DNA of 64,000 bases, taken from contig NZ_JBQCJW010000015.1 in NCBI RefSeq assembly GCF_051967575.1, forward strand, positions 9,491-73,490. Direction: 5' to 3'. The notes under the pieces are model-generated. The model did not search any database. It was not told the DNA's origin and saw nothing but the letters and a program-made list of their open reading frames with translations. Below are positions 23,321-32,231 of this stretch, piece by piece (the first letter of the stretch is position 1; the number at the start of each line of letters is the position of its first letter). The position numbers and the translations under genes are program-made. The DNA is from Solibacillus silvestris_B. Its GTDB lineage: Bacteria > Bacillota > Bacilli > Bacillales_A > Planococcaceae.

Positions 23321-24130
23321 ATGTCGACTTTTTTGGCGGAACTAGTAGGAACGATGATTTTAATTATTTTGGGCGGTGGTGTTGTCGCAAGCTCTTTGCT
23401 GAAATTTTCCAAAGGCGAAAATGGAGGCTGGGTCGTCATTACGATTGCCTGGGGCTTCGCCGTTGCAATCGCCGCTTATACAGTGGGGGGAATAAGCGGC
23501 GCCCATTTAAACCCGGCTTTAACGATTGCGTTTGCCACAATCGGGCAATTTGCATGGGCCGATGTTCCGATGTATATTCTTGCCCAAATGATCGGGGCAG
23601 TAGTCGGAGCTATAGTCGTGTATTTTGCATATTTGCCGCACTGGCCAAAAACAGAAGATGCGGATGCGAAATTAGCCGTTTTTGCGACGATTCCAGCGAT
23701 TCGCCATCCATTATCGAATATTGTCACTGAGATGATAGGAACATTCATATTACTGCTTGGGATACTAGCTTTAGGCGGCAATACGTTAGCAGACGGCATC
23801 AATCCATTGCTTGTCGGCATACTTGTCATCGCAATCGGCATGAGTTTAGGTGGCCCGACTGGCTATGCGATTAATCCAGCGCGTGATTTAGGCCCGCGCA
23901 TCGCCCATTTTTTATTGCCGATTCCGAATAAGCGGGATTCTGACTGGTCGTATGCGTTTGTGCCTGTCATTGGACCGATTATCGGAGGGACAACAGGCGC
24001 GTTATTTTATAAACAATTCTTTTTAGGGGAAAGTACAATGATGTTTTGGATTTTTGCTGCACTATTCATCATAATTTGTATAGCAGCGTTTGTTGCAAAC
24101 CCAAAATCCGTTGCAAAGGAGATCACATAA
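23321..24130 (+). CDS. glpF: Glycerol uptake facilitator (aquaglyceroporin)
   Basis: A 269-residue MIP-family channel for glycerol entry. Six membrane helices and the two half-helix motifs are visible: GAHLNPALT and GYAINPARDLGPR. The Asp of the second motif is typical of glycerol-conducting members. The start has AAAAGAGGCG upstream. Its TAA overlaps the glpK ATG (TAATG), indicating translational coupling with the kinase that traps glycerol. Confidence 0.95.
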   Translation: MSTFLAELVGTMILIILGGGVVASSLLKFSKGENGGWVVITIAWGFAVAIAAYTVGGISGAHLNPALTIAFATIGQFAWADVPMYILAQMIGAVVGAIVVYFAYLPHWPKTEDADAKLAVFATIPAIRHPLSNIVTEMIGTFILLLGILALGGNTLADGINPLLVGILVIAIGMSLGGPTGYAINPARDLGPRIAHFLLPIPNKRDSDWSYAFVPVIGPIIGGTTGALFYKQFFLGESTMMFWIFAALFIIICIAAFVANPKSVAKEIT

Positions 24131-25620
24131 TGGAAAAATATATAATGGCGTTAGATCAAGGTACGACAAGCTCGCGTGCCATTTTATTCAATAAAAAAGG
24201 GGATATTGTCTATACTGCCCAGCAAGAGTTTAAGCAATATTTCCCTAATTCGGGCTGGGTCGAGCATAATGCGAAGGAAATATGGAGTTCCATTTTATCG
24301 GTCATCGCAAAAGTGTTATCCGAAAGAAATATCAAAGCGACGCAAATTGAAGGGATAGGCATTACAAATCAAAGGGAGACGACCGTTGTATGGGATAAAA
24401 ACACAGGTGAACCCGTTTATAATGCAATCGTTTGGCAATCACGCCAAACAGCCGAAATTTGCGATAATTTAAAAGAAGAGGGCTATGATGAATTATTTCG
24501 CAAAAAAACCGGCTTGCTCATTGATGCCTATTTTTCGGGTACGAAAGTAAAGTGGATATTGGACAATGTGAAAGGTGCACGCGAAAAGGCGGAAGCGGGA
24601 AATCTTCTATTCGGCACCATTGACACATGGATTATTTGGAAGTTAACAGAAGGGGCTGTGCATGTAACTGATTACTCAAATGCATCCCGTACATTGATGT
24701 ATAATATTTATGAATTGAAATGGGACGAACAGCTATTGGAGATTTTAGGGGTCCCTCAATCGATGCTCCCGGAAGTGAAGCCATCCTCCGAGATTTACGG
24801 GGAAATTGCGGGAAATCATTTCTTCGGGCATCGAGTGCCGATTGCGGGCATTGCCGGAGATCAGCAGGCAGCTTTATTCGGTCAAGCTTGCTATGAAAAG
24901 GGAATGGTGAAAAATACGTACGGTACGGGTTGCTTCATGCTCATGAATACAGGAGAAGAAGCGGTGAAATCAGAGCATGGACTGCTTACGACGATTGCAT
25001 GGGGCTATGACGGGAAAGTAACTTATGCGCTGGAAGGAAGTATTTTTGTCGCAGGCTCGGCGATACAATGGCTGCGTGATGGGCTCCGGATGTTCAGAAA
25101 ATCTGCTGAAAGTGAAGCATATGCAGCTAGAGTAAAAGATACGGATGGTGTATATGTCGTTCCCGCTTTCGTTGGTCTAGGTACACCGTATTGGGACAGT
25201 GAAGTGCGTGGGGCTGTATTCGGATTAACGCGTGGGTCATCGAAGGAGCATTTTATCCGCGCGACATTAGAATCGCTGGCTTATCAAACGAGAGATGTGC
25301 TTTCAGCGATGGAATCCGATTCAGGGATTGATTTAAAAAAATTGCGTGTCGATGGCGGAGCGGTAATGAACGATTTTTTAATGCAGTTCCAAGCCGATAT
25401 TTTAAATGTGCCTGTAGAGCGCCCATCCGTAAATGAGACGACAGCACTCGGAGCGGCATATTTAGCTGGTCTTGCAGTCGGATTTTGGGAAAACCTTGAC
25501 GAAGTGCAGCAGCATTGGCAGCTGGATAATCAGTTTGAGCCGAAAATGGAAGAGCAAAAACGGGAAACATTATTTGCGGGGTGGCATAAAGCGGTAAAAG
25601 CCGCACAAGCATTCAAATAG
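24130..25620 (+). CDS. glpK: Glycerol kinase
   Basis: ATP-dependent phosphorylation of glycerol, FGGY family, 496 residues. ALDQGTTSSRAILF lies at the N-terminus; GITNQRETTVVWD, GTGCFMLMNTG and the C-terminal RVDGGAVMNDFLMQFQADI are all present. ATG 24130 overlaps the glpF stop and has AAAGGAGATC; the frame open from 24046 is only the shadow of glpF. Together with glpD and glpF it completes glycerol uptake and oxidation. No clear terminator follows before the small gene at 25709. Confidence 0.96.
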   Translation: MEKYIMALDQGTTSSRAILFNKKGDIVYTAQQEFKQYFPNSGWVEHNAKEIWSSILSVIAKVLSERNIKATQIEGIGITNQRETTVVWDKNTGEPVYNAIVWQSRQTAEICDNLKEEGYDELFRKKTGLLIDAYFSGTKVKWILDNVKGAREKAEAGNLLFGTIDTWIIWKLTEGAVHVTDYSNASRTLMYNIYELKWDEQLLEILGVPQSMLPEVKPSSEIYGEIAGNHFFGHRVPIAGIAGDQQAALFGQACYEKGMVKNTYGTGCFMLMNTGEEAVKSEHGLLTTIAWGYDGKVTYALEGSIFVAGSAIQWLRDGLRMFRKSAESEAYAARVKDTDGVYVVPAFVGLGTPYWDSEVRGAVFGLTRGSSKEHFIRATLESLAYQTRDVLSAMESDSGIDLKKLRVDGGAVMNDFLMQFQADILNVPVERPSVNETTALGAAYLAGLAVGFWENLDEVQQHWQLDNQFEPKMEEQKRETLFAGWHKAVKAAQAFK

Positions 25621-25708
25621 GCGATTTCCTCTAGTATTGGGTATTTTCCTCACATATATGAAAATATGCTATAATATTACACAGTCTAGTTGAGGAGTTT
25701 TTTAATAT

Positions 25709-25975
25709 ATGAGTAAAGATTATATTCGCTTAGCAAATGAAGAAGATTTAACATTAATTACCGCCTATTTCAAGCAAGCACTAGGTCATTATGAAGCGGT
25801 AGGCGAGCTCATGGCGATGCAGGACATTAAATATTTTCTGCAAAACATGGAGCATTTCCAATTTTTCGTATTAAAAGAATCGTCAGAACAAATAACGTAT
25901 TTATTCGAATTCCCCGGAACGGAAAATAGCAAGCGGGAAACAGGGACTCTCATGATTCCGCTTCAAAACAATTAA
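25709..25975 (+). CDS. Small protein of unknown function
   Basis: An 88-residue soluble acidic protein with no recognised family. It starts RLANEEDLTLITAYFKQALG and has no membrane segment or metal motif. A good Shine-Dalgarno (TTGAGGAG) precedes the ATG, a TATAAT box lies at 25670-25675 and a strong terminator follows, which together support a real monocistronic gene. The N-terminal pattern IRLANEEDL is somewhat like the first strand and helix of GNAT acetyltransferases, but the protein is too short for that fold. It sits between glpK and nusB. Confidence 0.65.
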   Translation: MSKDYIRLANEEDLTLITAYFKQALGHYEAVGELMAMQDIKYFLQNMEHFQFFVLKESSEQITYLFEFPGTENSKRETGTLMIPLQNN

Positions 25976-26012
25976 GCCGTAGCCGAAACTTTTATGCGGT
26001 TAATTAGAAGAA

Positions 26013-26046
26013 CGACATGTTGCAAAACTCGAACATGTCGCTTTTT
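26013..26046 (+). terminator. Terminator after the unknown gene
   Basis: CGACATGTT/AACATGTCG perfect stem followed by CTTTTT. Confidence 0.88.
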
Positions 26047-26183
26047 ATTGCAAATTCCACCATTTTTCCGCAGAATATGCAATTCTCTTTTAACGACCGA
26101 AAATTTTCATTCAAACTGTGCTATGACAACGAAAATATGCTATGATAACAAGTAATGCTACTTATGAAGGAGAGCTTTAATTT

Positions 26184-26579
26184 ATGAAACGAACTGAGGC
26201 GCGCCAAAAAGCGTTACAAGCTTTGTTTCAGTTAGACAGCACAGAACTATCGGCAGAAGAGGCGATTGGTCACGTTCTTGAAGAAGAACAAAAATCGAAT
26301 GCCTTTTTAGAGCAATTAGTTCACGGGACAACTGATAACTTGGAAGCAATTGACGCAGCGCTAGAGCAAAAACTAGAAAAATGGACTTTAAATCGTCTAC
26401 CAAAAATTGAGAGAACTATATTACGTTTAGCCGTATACGAATTGCTGTATGATACGGAAACACCAAACAAAGTGGTAATGAACGAAGCAATCGAGCTTTC
26501 CAAAACATTTGGTGATGAAAAATCAAGCAAATTCGTCAATGGCGTACTTTCGAAATTTACTGAGCAATCAAATCAATAA
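26184..26579 (+). CDS. nusB: Transcription antitermination factor NusB
   Basis: A 131-residue all-helical protein that binds boxA RNA with NusE during rRNA transcription. KRTEARQKALQALFQLD at the N-terminus and LPKIERTILRLAVYELLYDTE in the middle are family hallmarks, as is NEAIELSKTFGDEKSSKFVNG. The length is standard. AAGGAGAG lies upstream. The order nusB-folD-xseA-xseB-ispA-dxs is the conserved bacillar backbone. Confidence 0.95.
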   Translation: MKRTEARQKALQALFQLDSTELSAEEAIGHVLEEEQKSNAFLEQLVHGTTDNLEAIDAALEQKLEKWTLNRLPKIERTILRLAVYELLYDTETPNKVVMNEAIELSKTFGDEKSSKFVNGVLSKFTEQSNQ

Positions 26580-26617
26580 ATGTATTCAAGTCTATGAAGA
26601 TTAATATATGAAGATTT

Positions 26618-26690
26618 AAATTGGCAGGTTGCCGCAATTTGATGCGTTGATTATCGTGGATTTGCAGCATATATGGCAACCTTCCAAATT
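26618..26690 (+). promoter_or_regulatory. Long inverted repeat in the folD leader
   Basis: AAATTGGCAGGTTGCC (26618-26633) and GGCAACCTTCCAAATT (26675-26690) can pair over 16 positions with one or two mismatches, closing a 41-base internal region. The element ends 28 bases before the folD ATG and just upstream of its GGAAGGAG site. It does not match THF or ZTP riboswitch consensus as far as I can see. It could be a cis-regulatory RNA, an attenuator or a small inserted palindrome. Confidence 0.5.
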
Positions 26691-26717
26691 GTCGTAATCA
26701 CTGGAAGGAGCAACAAC

Positions 26718-27581
26718 ATGTCAAGTGCAATTATTAATGGTAAAGAAATCGGTCAAGAAATTCGAACAGGAGTCGCTGCCCGTGTGCAAACACTTAAAGC
26801 AAAAGGGGTAACACCTGGTTTGGCGGTCATATTAGTAGGGGACAATCCAGCTTCTAAAACTTATGTTGCAAACAAGCAAAAGTCTTGCGAGCAAATTGGA
26901 ATGTTTTCAGAACTTGTTAAACTTCCGGAAGATATTTCAGAACAAGCTTTACTACAACAAATTCGTGAATTGAATGATCGTCCAGATATTCACGGTATTC
27001 TTGTTCAACTCCCATTACCGCAGCATATCGATGAACATAAAGTGATTCAGACCATTTCCCCGGCGAAAGATGTAGATGGCTTTTCACCGGTAAGTGTCGG
27101 GAAAATGATGTTGGGACAAGATACATACTTGCCATGTACGCCTTATGGAGTGATGAAACTGCTGGAACATTCAGGAATTGATGTTGCAGGAAAACACGCA
27201 GTCATTGTTGGCCGCAGCCATATTGTCGGTAAACCAATGGGGCAATTATTATTGCAAAAAGATGCAACCGTTACATATACACATTCCAAGACACCTGATT
27301 TGCCGTCATATACAAAGCAGGCGGATATTTTAATTGCTGCTGTTGGACGAGCAAACTTCATTACGAGTGAACATATTAAAGAAGGCGCTGTTGTCATCGA
27401 TGTAGGAATAAACCGAGATGAGAACAATCGTTTATGTGGTGACGTGAATTTTGATGATGTGCAAGGGATCGCTTCACATATCACCCCAGTACCAGGCGGC
27501 GTCGGTCCAATGACGATTACGATGCTGCTTGAAAATACCGTACAGGCAGCTGAAAAAGAGTTAGAACGTCAAGCGAAATAA
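26718..27581 (+). CDS. folD: Bifunctional methylene-THF dehydrogenase / cyclohydrolase
   Basis: Interconverts 5,10-methylene-THF and 10-formyl-THF in one-carbon metabolism. It has 287 residues from ATG 26718, which follows GGAAGGAGC; the ATG at 26673 lies in the leader hairpin and is rejected. Characteristic segments are VGDNPASKTYVANKQKSCE with the catalytic Lys, HGILVQLPLPQHI, PAKDVDGF and VIVGRSHIVGKPMGQLLL, with PGGVGPMTITML at the end. A long perfect terminator follows. Confidence 0.95.
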   Translation: MSSAIINGKEIGQEIRTGVAARVQTLKAKGVTPGLAVILVGDNPASKTYVANKQKSCEQIGMFSELVKLPEDISEQALLQQIRELNDRPDIHGILVQLPLPQHIDEHKVIQTISPAKDVDGFSPVSVGKMMLGQDTYLPCTPYGVMKLLEHSGIDVAGKHAVIVGRSHIVGKPMGQLLLQKDATVTYTHSKTPDLPSYTKQADILIAAVGRANFITSEHIKEGAVVIDVGINRDENNRLCGDVNFDDVQGIASHITPVPGGVGPMTITMLLENTVQAAEKELERQAK

Positions 27582-27591
27582 TCTAACTTCA

Positions 27592-27631
27592 AAAATCACG
27601 ATTTTGATGTAGATCAAAATCGTGATTTTTA
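27592..27631 (+). terminator. Terminator of folD
   Basis: An 18-bp perfect inverted repeat (AAAAATCACGATTTTGAT and complement) with a 4-base loop, ending in T residues; its AT-rich arms could act in both directions. Confidence 0.8.
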
Positions 27632-27769
27632 GCTTGATGGATAAGAAAGTATAGGATTTCAACGAACCATACATAAGAAAAAATATATATTTACACTATT
27701 TGGCGCAAAAGCTGTTTTTCCTAAACAGCAGTAAAACATAAAAACCACCGTGAAGGAGCAAATACGTTT

Positions 27770-29128
27770 ATGACATCGACTTCCTATTTATCCGTGAAAG
27801 CATTAACAAAATATATTAAGCGAAAATTCGATGCCGATCCGCATTTACGTGATGTATATGTAACGGGGGAGCTTTCGAACGTGAAACTGCATAGCTCGGG
27901 ACATATTTACTTTACATTGAAAGACGACAGTGCACGTATTACCGCAACAATGTTTCGTACACAGGCTTCGAAACTTTCATTTAAGCCTGAAGAAGGGATG
28001 AAAGTATTTATTCGCGGGGATGTTAATGTATATGAAGCGAGTGGCGTGTATCAATTATATGCTCAAACGATGGAGCCGGATGGTATTGGCGGGCTGTTCG
28101 TCGCCTTTAATCAACTAAAGGAACGTTTGCAGAAGGAAGGTTTATTCAACGACGATTTTAAGCAGCCCATTCCGCAATTCCCGGAAACGATTGGTATATT
28201 AACAGCTACAACCGGTGCTGCAATCCGGGACATATGCACGACGATTAAACGTCGCTATCCACAGGCGGAAATATTAATTTATCCGACACTTGTGCAAGGT
28301 GCTGGCGCGGCTCCAAACATAACAGAAAATATTTATTTGGCGAATCGGCATGCTCTATGCGATGTGCTGATCGTCGGACGCGGCGGCGGGTCGATCGAGG
28401 ATTTATGGGCGTTCAATGAAGAGATTGTTGCACGCGCCATTTTTGAGAGCCGCATTCCGATTATTAGTGCAGTCGGTCATGAAACAGATACGACGATTGC
28501 CGATTTTGTCGCGGATTTGCGCGCGCCTACGCCAACAGCGGCGGCGGAATTGGCAGTACCAAACCAGCAGCAGCTTTATCAGCAAATTTTGCACCACCAG
28601 TCAATAATGCATCAAATGATGACGTCACGTCTGAATTTTGAGCGCAACCGCTTAACGAAATTGCGAAATTCGTATCCGCTTGCAACACCTGAGCGATTAT
28701 ATCGTCCTTTTATTGAAAGGCTTGTGCAGATGGATTCCGCGCTGCAAAATGCAGCAAAGCTTTATATGATGAACGAAAAATCAAAGCTGCAAACAATCGA
28801 TAGCAAAATGAAATTATATTCGCCTCTGCACCAATTGACAGCGGCGAAACAGCAATTGGCGCATCGCACAGAACAATTAACGAATGTGATGCAGCAGGAG
28901 CTCGCGAAAAGTAAAGTAATGTTCACGAATCAACTGCGCATGTTGGAAGCCCTCAACCCTCTTAGTCTGATGAGCAAAGGCTTTAGCGTGGCATATAAAG
29001 AAGAAAAAGTAGTAAAATCAATCCGTGAGCTGAATAAGGGAGACGTTATTCATGTAACATTCCATGATGGATTCGTTGAGGCGGAAGTTACGAAAAAACA
29101 GGAGCAAAAGGAAGGAGAACCGAAATGA
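27770..29128 (+). CDS. xseA: Exodeoxyribonuclease VII large subunit
   Basis: Catalytic subunit of ExoVII, which degrades single-stranded DNA to short oligonucleotides. It has 452 residues: an N-terminal OB-fold (about 1-100, VYVTGELSNVKLHSSGHIYF), a catalytic core with IGILTATTGAAIRDI, VGRGGGSIEDLWAFNEE and SAVGHETDTTIADFVAD, a long coiled-coil region (about 270-400) and a short C-terminal domain. It overlaps xseB by four bases (ATGA). GAAGGAGC precedes the ATG. Confidence 0.95.
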   Translation: MTSTSYLSVKALTKYIKRKFDADPHLRDVYVTGELSNVKLHSSGHIYFTLKDDSARITATMFRTQASKLSFKPEEGMKVFIRGDVNVYEASGVYQLYAQTMEPDGIGGLFVAFNQLKERLQKEGLFNDDFKQPIPQFPETIGILTATTGAAIRDICTTIKRRYPQAEILIYPTLVQGAGAAPNITENIYLANRHALCDVLIVGRGGGSIEDLWAFNEEIVARAIFESRIPIISAVGHETDTTIADFVADLRAPTPTAAAELAVPNQQQLYQQILHHQSIMHQMMTSRLNFERNRLTKLRNSYPLATPERLYRPFIERLVQMDSALQNAAKLYMMNEKSKLQTIDSKMKLYSPLHQLTAAKQQLAHRTEQLTNVMQQELAKSKVMFTNQLRMLEALNPLSLMSKGFSVAYKEEKVVKSIRELNKGDVIHVTFHDGFVEAEVTKKQEQKEGEPK

Positions 29129-29352
29129 CAAAACCAACATTTGCGACTGCAATGACGGAATTAGAAGAAGTTGTGCGAAAGCTTGAACAAGGAGATGTCC
29201 CGTTGGAAGAAGCGATCGATCTTTATAAAAAAGGCATGGAACTTTCAAAGCTTTGTCATGATACACTGCAAAATGCAGAACAGCAATTAATTTCAATCGT
29301 TGGAGAAGATGGTGAAAAGAAAGCTTTCCAACAAGGAAATGGGGAAGACTAA
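29125..29352 (+). CDS. xseB: Exodeoxyribonuclease VII small subunit
   Basis: A 75-residue helical-hairpin protein that binds the coiled coil of XseA to form ExoVII. The segments FATAMTELEEVVRKLEQGDVPLEE (read as two pieces: ELEEVVRKLE and GDVPLEEAIDLYKKG) are the family hallmark. It is translationally coupled to xseA by overlap and followed three bases later by ispA. Confidence 0.93.
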   Translation: MTKPTFATAMTELEEVVRKLEQGDVPLEEAIDLYKKGMELSKLCHDTLQNAEQQLISIVGEDGEKKAFQQGNGED

Positions 29353-29355
29353 CTA

Positions 29356-30240
29356 ATGGAAAACGCATTAAAGCAATTTATTGCCCGTAATATTCCGCAA
29401 GTGGAAGCAACAATGTACGGACTTGTTGAAAAAATTCAGGCACCTGACCATTTGAAAGAATCAATGCTCTATTCTTTGAAAGCGGGAGGAAAGCGAATTC
29501 GCCCGTTATTTGTCTCAGCGGTTTGCGAAATGTATAAACAATCTCTTGAAGCAAGCTACACGGTTGGCTCGGCTGTTGAAATGATTCATACATATTCGTT
29601 GATCCATGACGACTTACCTTGCATGGATGATGATGAATTACGCCGAGGAAAGCCTACAAACCATGTCGTATACGGTGAAGCATTGGCGACATTGGCAGGA
29701 GACGCATTAAATACAATCGCATTCGGGGTCATCGCAAGAATGGATACGATTTCTGCAGAAAAGCGAATTGAACTTGTGAACTTATTAAGCATTGCCGCGG
29801 GTGCTGAAGGAATGGTCGGCGGGCAAATTCTGGATATGGACGGGGAAAAACGTTTATTGAATTTACAGGAGCTTGAAACGGTTCATGTAAATAAAACAGG
29901 GGCATTACTGCGTTTTAGCATCGAATCGGGCGCCGTTTTGGCAGGCGCAAGCGGGGCGGATCGCAAAGCGTTAGTAGAGTATGCGCATCATATCGGTTTA
30001 GCATTTCAAATCCAGGATGACATTTTAGATATTGAAGGAACTTCGGAACAGCTAGGGAAAACAGCTGGAAAAGATGTTGCAAGCGAAAAAAGTACATACC
30101 CTGCATTACTTACATTGGATGGTGCAAAACGTAAGCTGGATGAACATTATCATTTGGCGATTGAAGCATTGCGGAAAATTGACACGGATACGTCATTACT
30201 TCAACAATTTGCACAGTATATTGTGAGACGTAGTAACTAA
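29356..30240 (+). CDS. ispA: Farnesyl diphosphate synthase (polyprenyl synthetase)
   Basis: Condenses IPP with DMAPP and GPP to make farnesyl diphosphate for quinones, undecaprenyl and others. It has 294 residues with GGKRIRP, the first Asp-rich motif DDLPCMDDDELRRGKPT and the second QIQDDILDIEGT. The length and motifs are typical of bacterial class A enzymes. It starts three bases after xseB and lies upstream of dxs, so two isoprenoid genes are adjacent. Confidence 0.94.
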   Translation: MENALKQFIARNIPQVEATMYGLVEKIQAPDHLKESMLYSLKAGGKRIRPLFVSAVCEMYKQSLEASYTVGSAVEMIHTYSLIHDDLPCMDDDELRRGKPTNHVVYGEALATLAGDALNTIAFGVIARMDTISAEKRIELVNLLSIAAGAEGMVGGQILDMDGEKRLLNLQELETVHVNKTGALLRFSIESGAVLAGASGADRKALVEYAHHIGLAFQIQDDILDIEGTSEQLGKTAGKDVASEKSTYPALLTLDGAKRKLDEHYHLAIEALRKIDTDTSLLQQFAQYIVRRSN

Positions 30241-30329
30241 AATGTGTTAAACTTTTGTCTTGGGTTGTACATTGATATAATAGAAAAATCACAATGGTGA
30301 ATAAACTGATGAAAAGGTGTGTGGATGAG

Positions 30330-32225
30330 ATGGATTTAACGAAAATTTCTAGTCCATCCTTTTTGAAAGACTTGAATAAAAAGCAACTTGAAGCGCTAGC
30401 CGGAGATATTCGCGCTTTTCTGATCGAAAAATGCTCGATAACAGGTGGTCATATCGGCCCGAACTTAGGTGTTGTTGAGCTGACGATTGCATTGCATAAA
30501 GCTTTTAACAGTCCAAAGGATAAATTTTTATGGGATGTCGGACACCAAGCATATGTCCACAAAATTTTAACAGGCCGTGCAAGTCAATTTGATACATTAC
30601 GCCAGTTCAAGGGGCTATGCGGTTTCCCGAAGCTTGTTGAAAGCGAGCATGATATGTGGGAAACAGGGCATAGTTCCACATCTTTATCTGCAGCGATGGG
30701 TATGGCTGCAGCGAGAGATATTAAAGGGGACAAAAACTTTGTTGTTCCGATAATCGGTGATGGTGCACTGACTGGCGGGATGGCACTTGAAGCACTCAAT
30801 CATATCGGCCATGAAAAAACGAATATGATCGTCATCTTAAACGATAACGAAATGTCGATTGCACCGAACGTTGGGGCATTGCATGATGTTTTAGGACGAC
30901 TGCGTACGGCTAAGGAATATTCGCGTGCGAAGGAAGATTTGGAATCATTAATACACAAAATTCCGATGGTTGGCGATAAGCTGGCTGCTACTGCAGAACG
31001 TGTGAAAGACAGCTTGAAGTATTTAGTTGTTTCAGGTGTGTTCTTTGAGGAATTAGGATTCAAATATTTAGGTCCGATTGACGGCCACGATTTTGAGTCA
31101 TTGGAGAAAACATTGGACTATGCGAAAAAAGTGCAAGGTCCTGTTTTAGTTCATGTCATTACGAAAAAAGGTAAAGGCTACAAACCTGCGGAAGACGATA
31201 CAATCGGTACTTGGCATGGCACAGGTCCATATAAAATGGAAACGGGTGCCTTCGTGAAATCTTCCACAAAAGGTCCTGCATGGAGCAGCTTAATAGCGGA
31301 ATCTGTGCGTAAATGCATGAAGGAAGATAATCGCATTGTAACGATCACCCCGGCAATGCCAGTAGGATCGAAGCTTGAAGGGATTCAGAAGGACTTCCCG
31401 AATCGTTTCTTTGATGTCGGGATTGCAGAACAGCATGCGACAACGATGGCAGCAGGTCTTGCAACACAGCATATGAAACCGTTTTTATCGATTTATTCAA
31501 CATTTTTACAGCGCGCTTATGACCAAGTGCTGCATGATATCGCACGCCCGAATCTGAATGTATTTATCGGCATTGACCGTGCAGGATTGGTTGGAGCGGA
31601 TGGAGAAACACATCAAGGGGTATTTGATATTTCATTTTTGCGTCACATACCAAACATCGTATTAATGATGCCAAAAGATGAAAATGAAGGACAGCATATG
31701 GTAAAAACAGCGCTTGAGTACAATGATGGTCCGATCGCACTTCGCTACCCGCGCGGCAACGGTTTAGGGATAGAGATGGATGCGGAAATGAAAGCTCTTC
31801 CAATCGGATCATGGGAAGTATTGCGTGAAGGAACAGATGCGGTGATTTTAACATTCGGCACGACGATCCCAATGGCATTGCATGCTGCTGAGCAATTGGC
31901 TGCACAAGGCATTTCCGTTCGTGTTGTGAATGCGCGCTTCATCAAGCCAATGGATGAGGAGATGCTGCATGAAATTATGCAGGCGAATTTACCGATTTTA
32001 ACGATTGAAGAAACAATGCTGCAAGGCGGTTTCGGCAGTTCGGTATTAGAATTTGCGTTTGATAAGCAATACCGCAATATACAAATCGATCGAATTGGTA
32101 TTCCTGATGAGTTTATAGAGCATGGGGAAGTAGATTTATTATTGGAAGAAATAAACGTGACGGCTGAAGAAGCGGTGAGACGCATTACACAGCTCGTACC
32201 GAAAAAACAGTCGGATAGGGTTTAA
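30330..32225 (+). CDS. dxs: 1-deoxy-D-xylulose-5-phosphate synthase
   Basis: TPP-dependent first enzyme of the MEP isoprenoid pathway, joining pyruvate and glyceraldehyde-3-phosphate. ATG 30330 gives 631 residues, in line with B. subtilis; the frame from 30294 adds 12 residues without family support. Visible motifs are GGHIGPNLGVVELT, DVGHQAYVHKILTGR, GDGALTGGMALEALN with the following NDNEMSI, and DRAGLVGADGETHQG. The stop lies six bases ahead of the tlyA-like gene. Confidence 0.95.
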   Translation: MDLTKISSPSFLKDLNKKQLEALAGDIRAFLIEKCSITGGHIGPNLGVVELTIALHKAFNSPKDKFLWDVGHQAYVHKILTGRASQFDTLRQFKGLCGFPKLVESEHDMWETGHSSTSLSAAMGMAAARDIKGDKNFVVPIIGDGALTGGMALEALNHIGHEKTNMIVILNDNEMSIAPNVGALHDVLGRLRTAKEYSRAKEDLESLIHKIPMVGDKLAATAERVKDSLKYLVVSGVFFEELGFKYLGPIDGHDFESLEKTLDYAKKVQGPVLVHVITKKGKGYKPAEDDTIGTWHGTGPYKMETGAFVKSSTKGPAWSSLIAESVRKCMKEDNRIVTITPAMPVGSKLEGIQKDFPNRFFDVGIAEQHATTMAAGLATQHMKPFLSIYSTFLQRAYDQVLHDIARPNLNVFIGIDRAGLVGADGETHQGVFDISFLRHIPNIVLMMPKDENEGQHMVKTALEYNDGPIALRYPRGNGLGIEMDAEMKALPIGSWEVLREGTDAVILTFGTTIPMALHAAEQLAAQGISVRVVNARFIKPMDEEMLHEIMQANLPILTIEETMLQGGFGSSVLEFAFDKQYRNIQIDRIGIPDEFIEHGEVDLLLEEINVTAEEAVRRITQLVPKKQSDRV

Positions 32226-32231
32226 TGGAGA

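Noticed and set aside
26580..26717. THF or ZTP riboswitch in the folD leader
   Set aside because: The conserved core sequences of neither class are present; only a long stem is seen, reported as an unexplained element.
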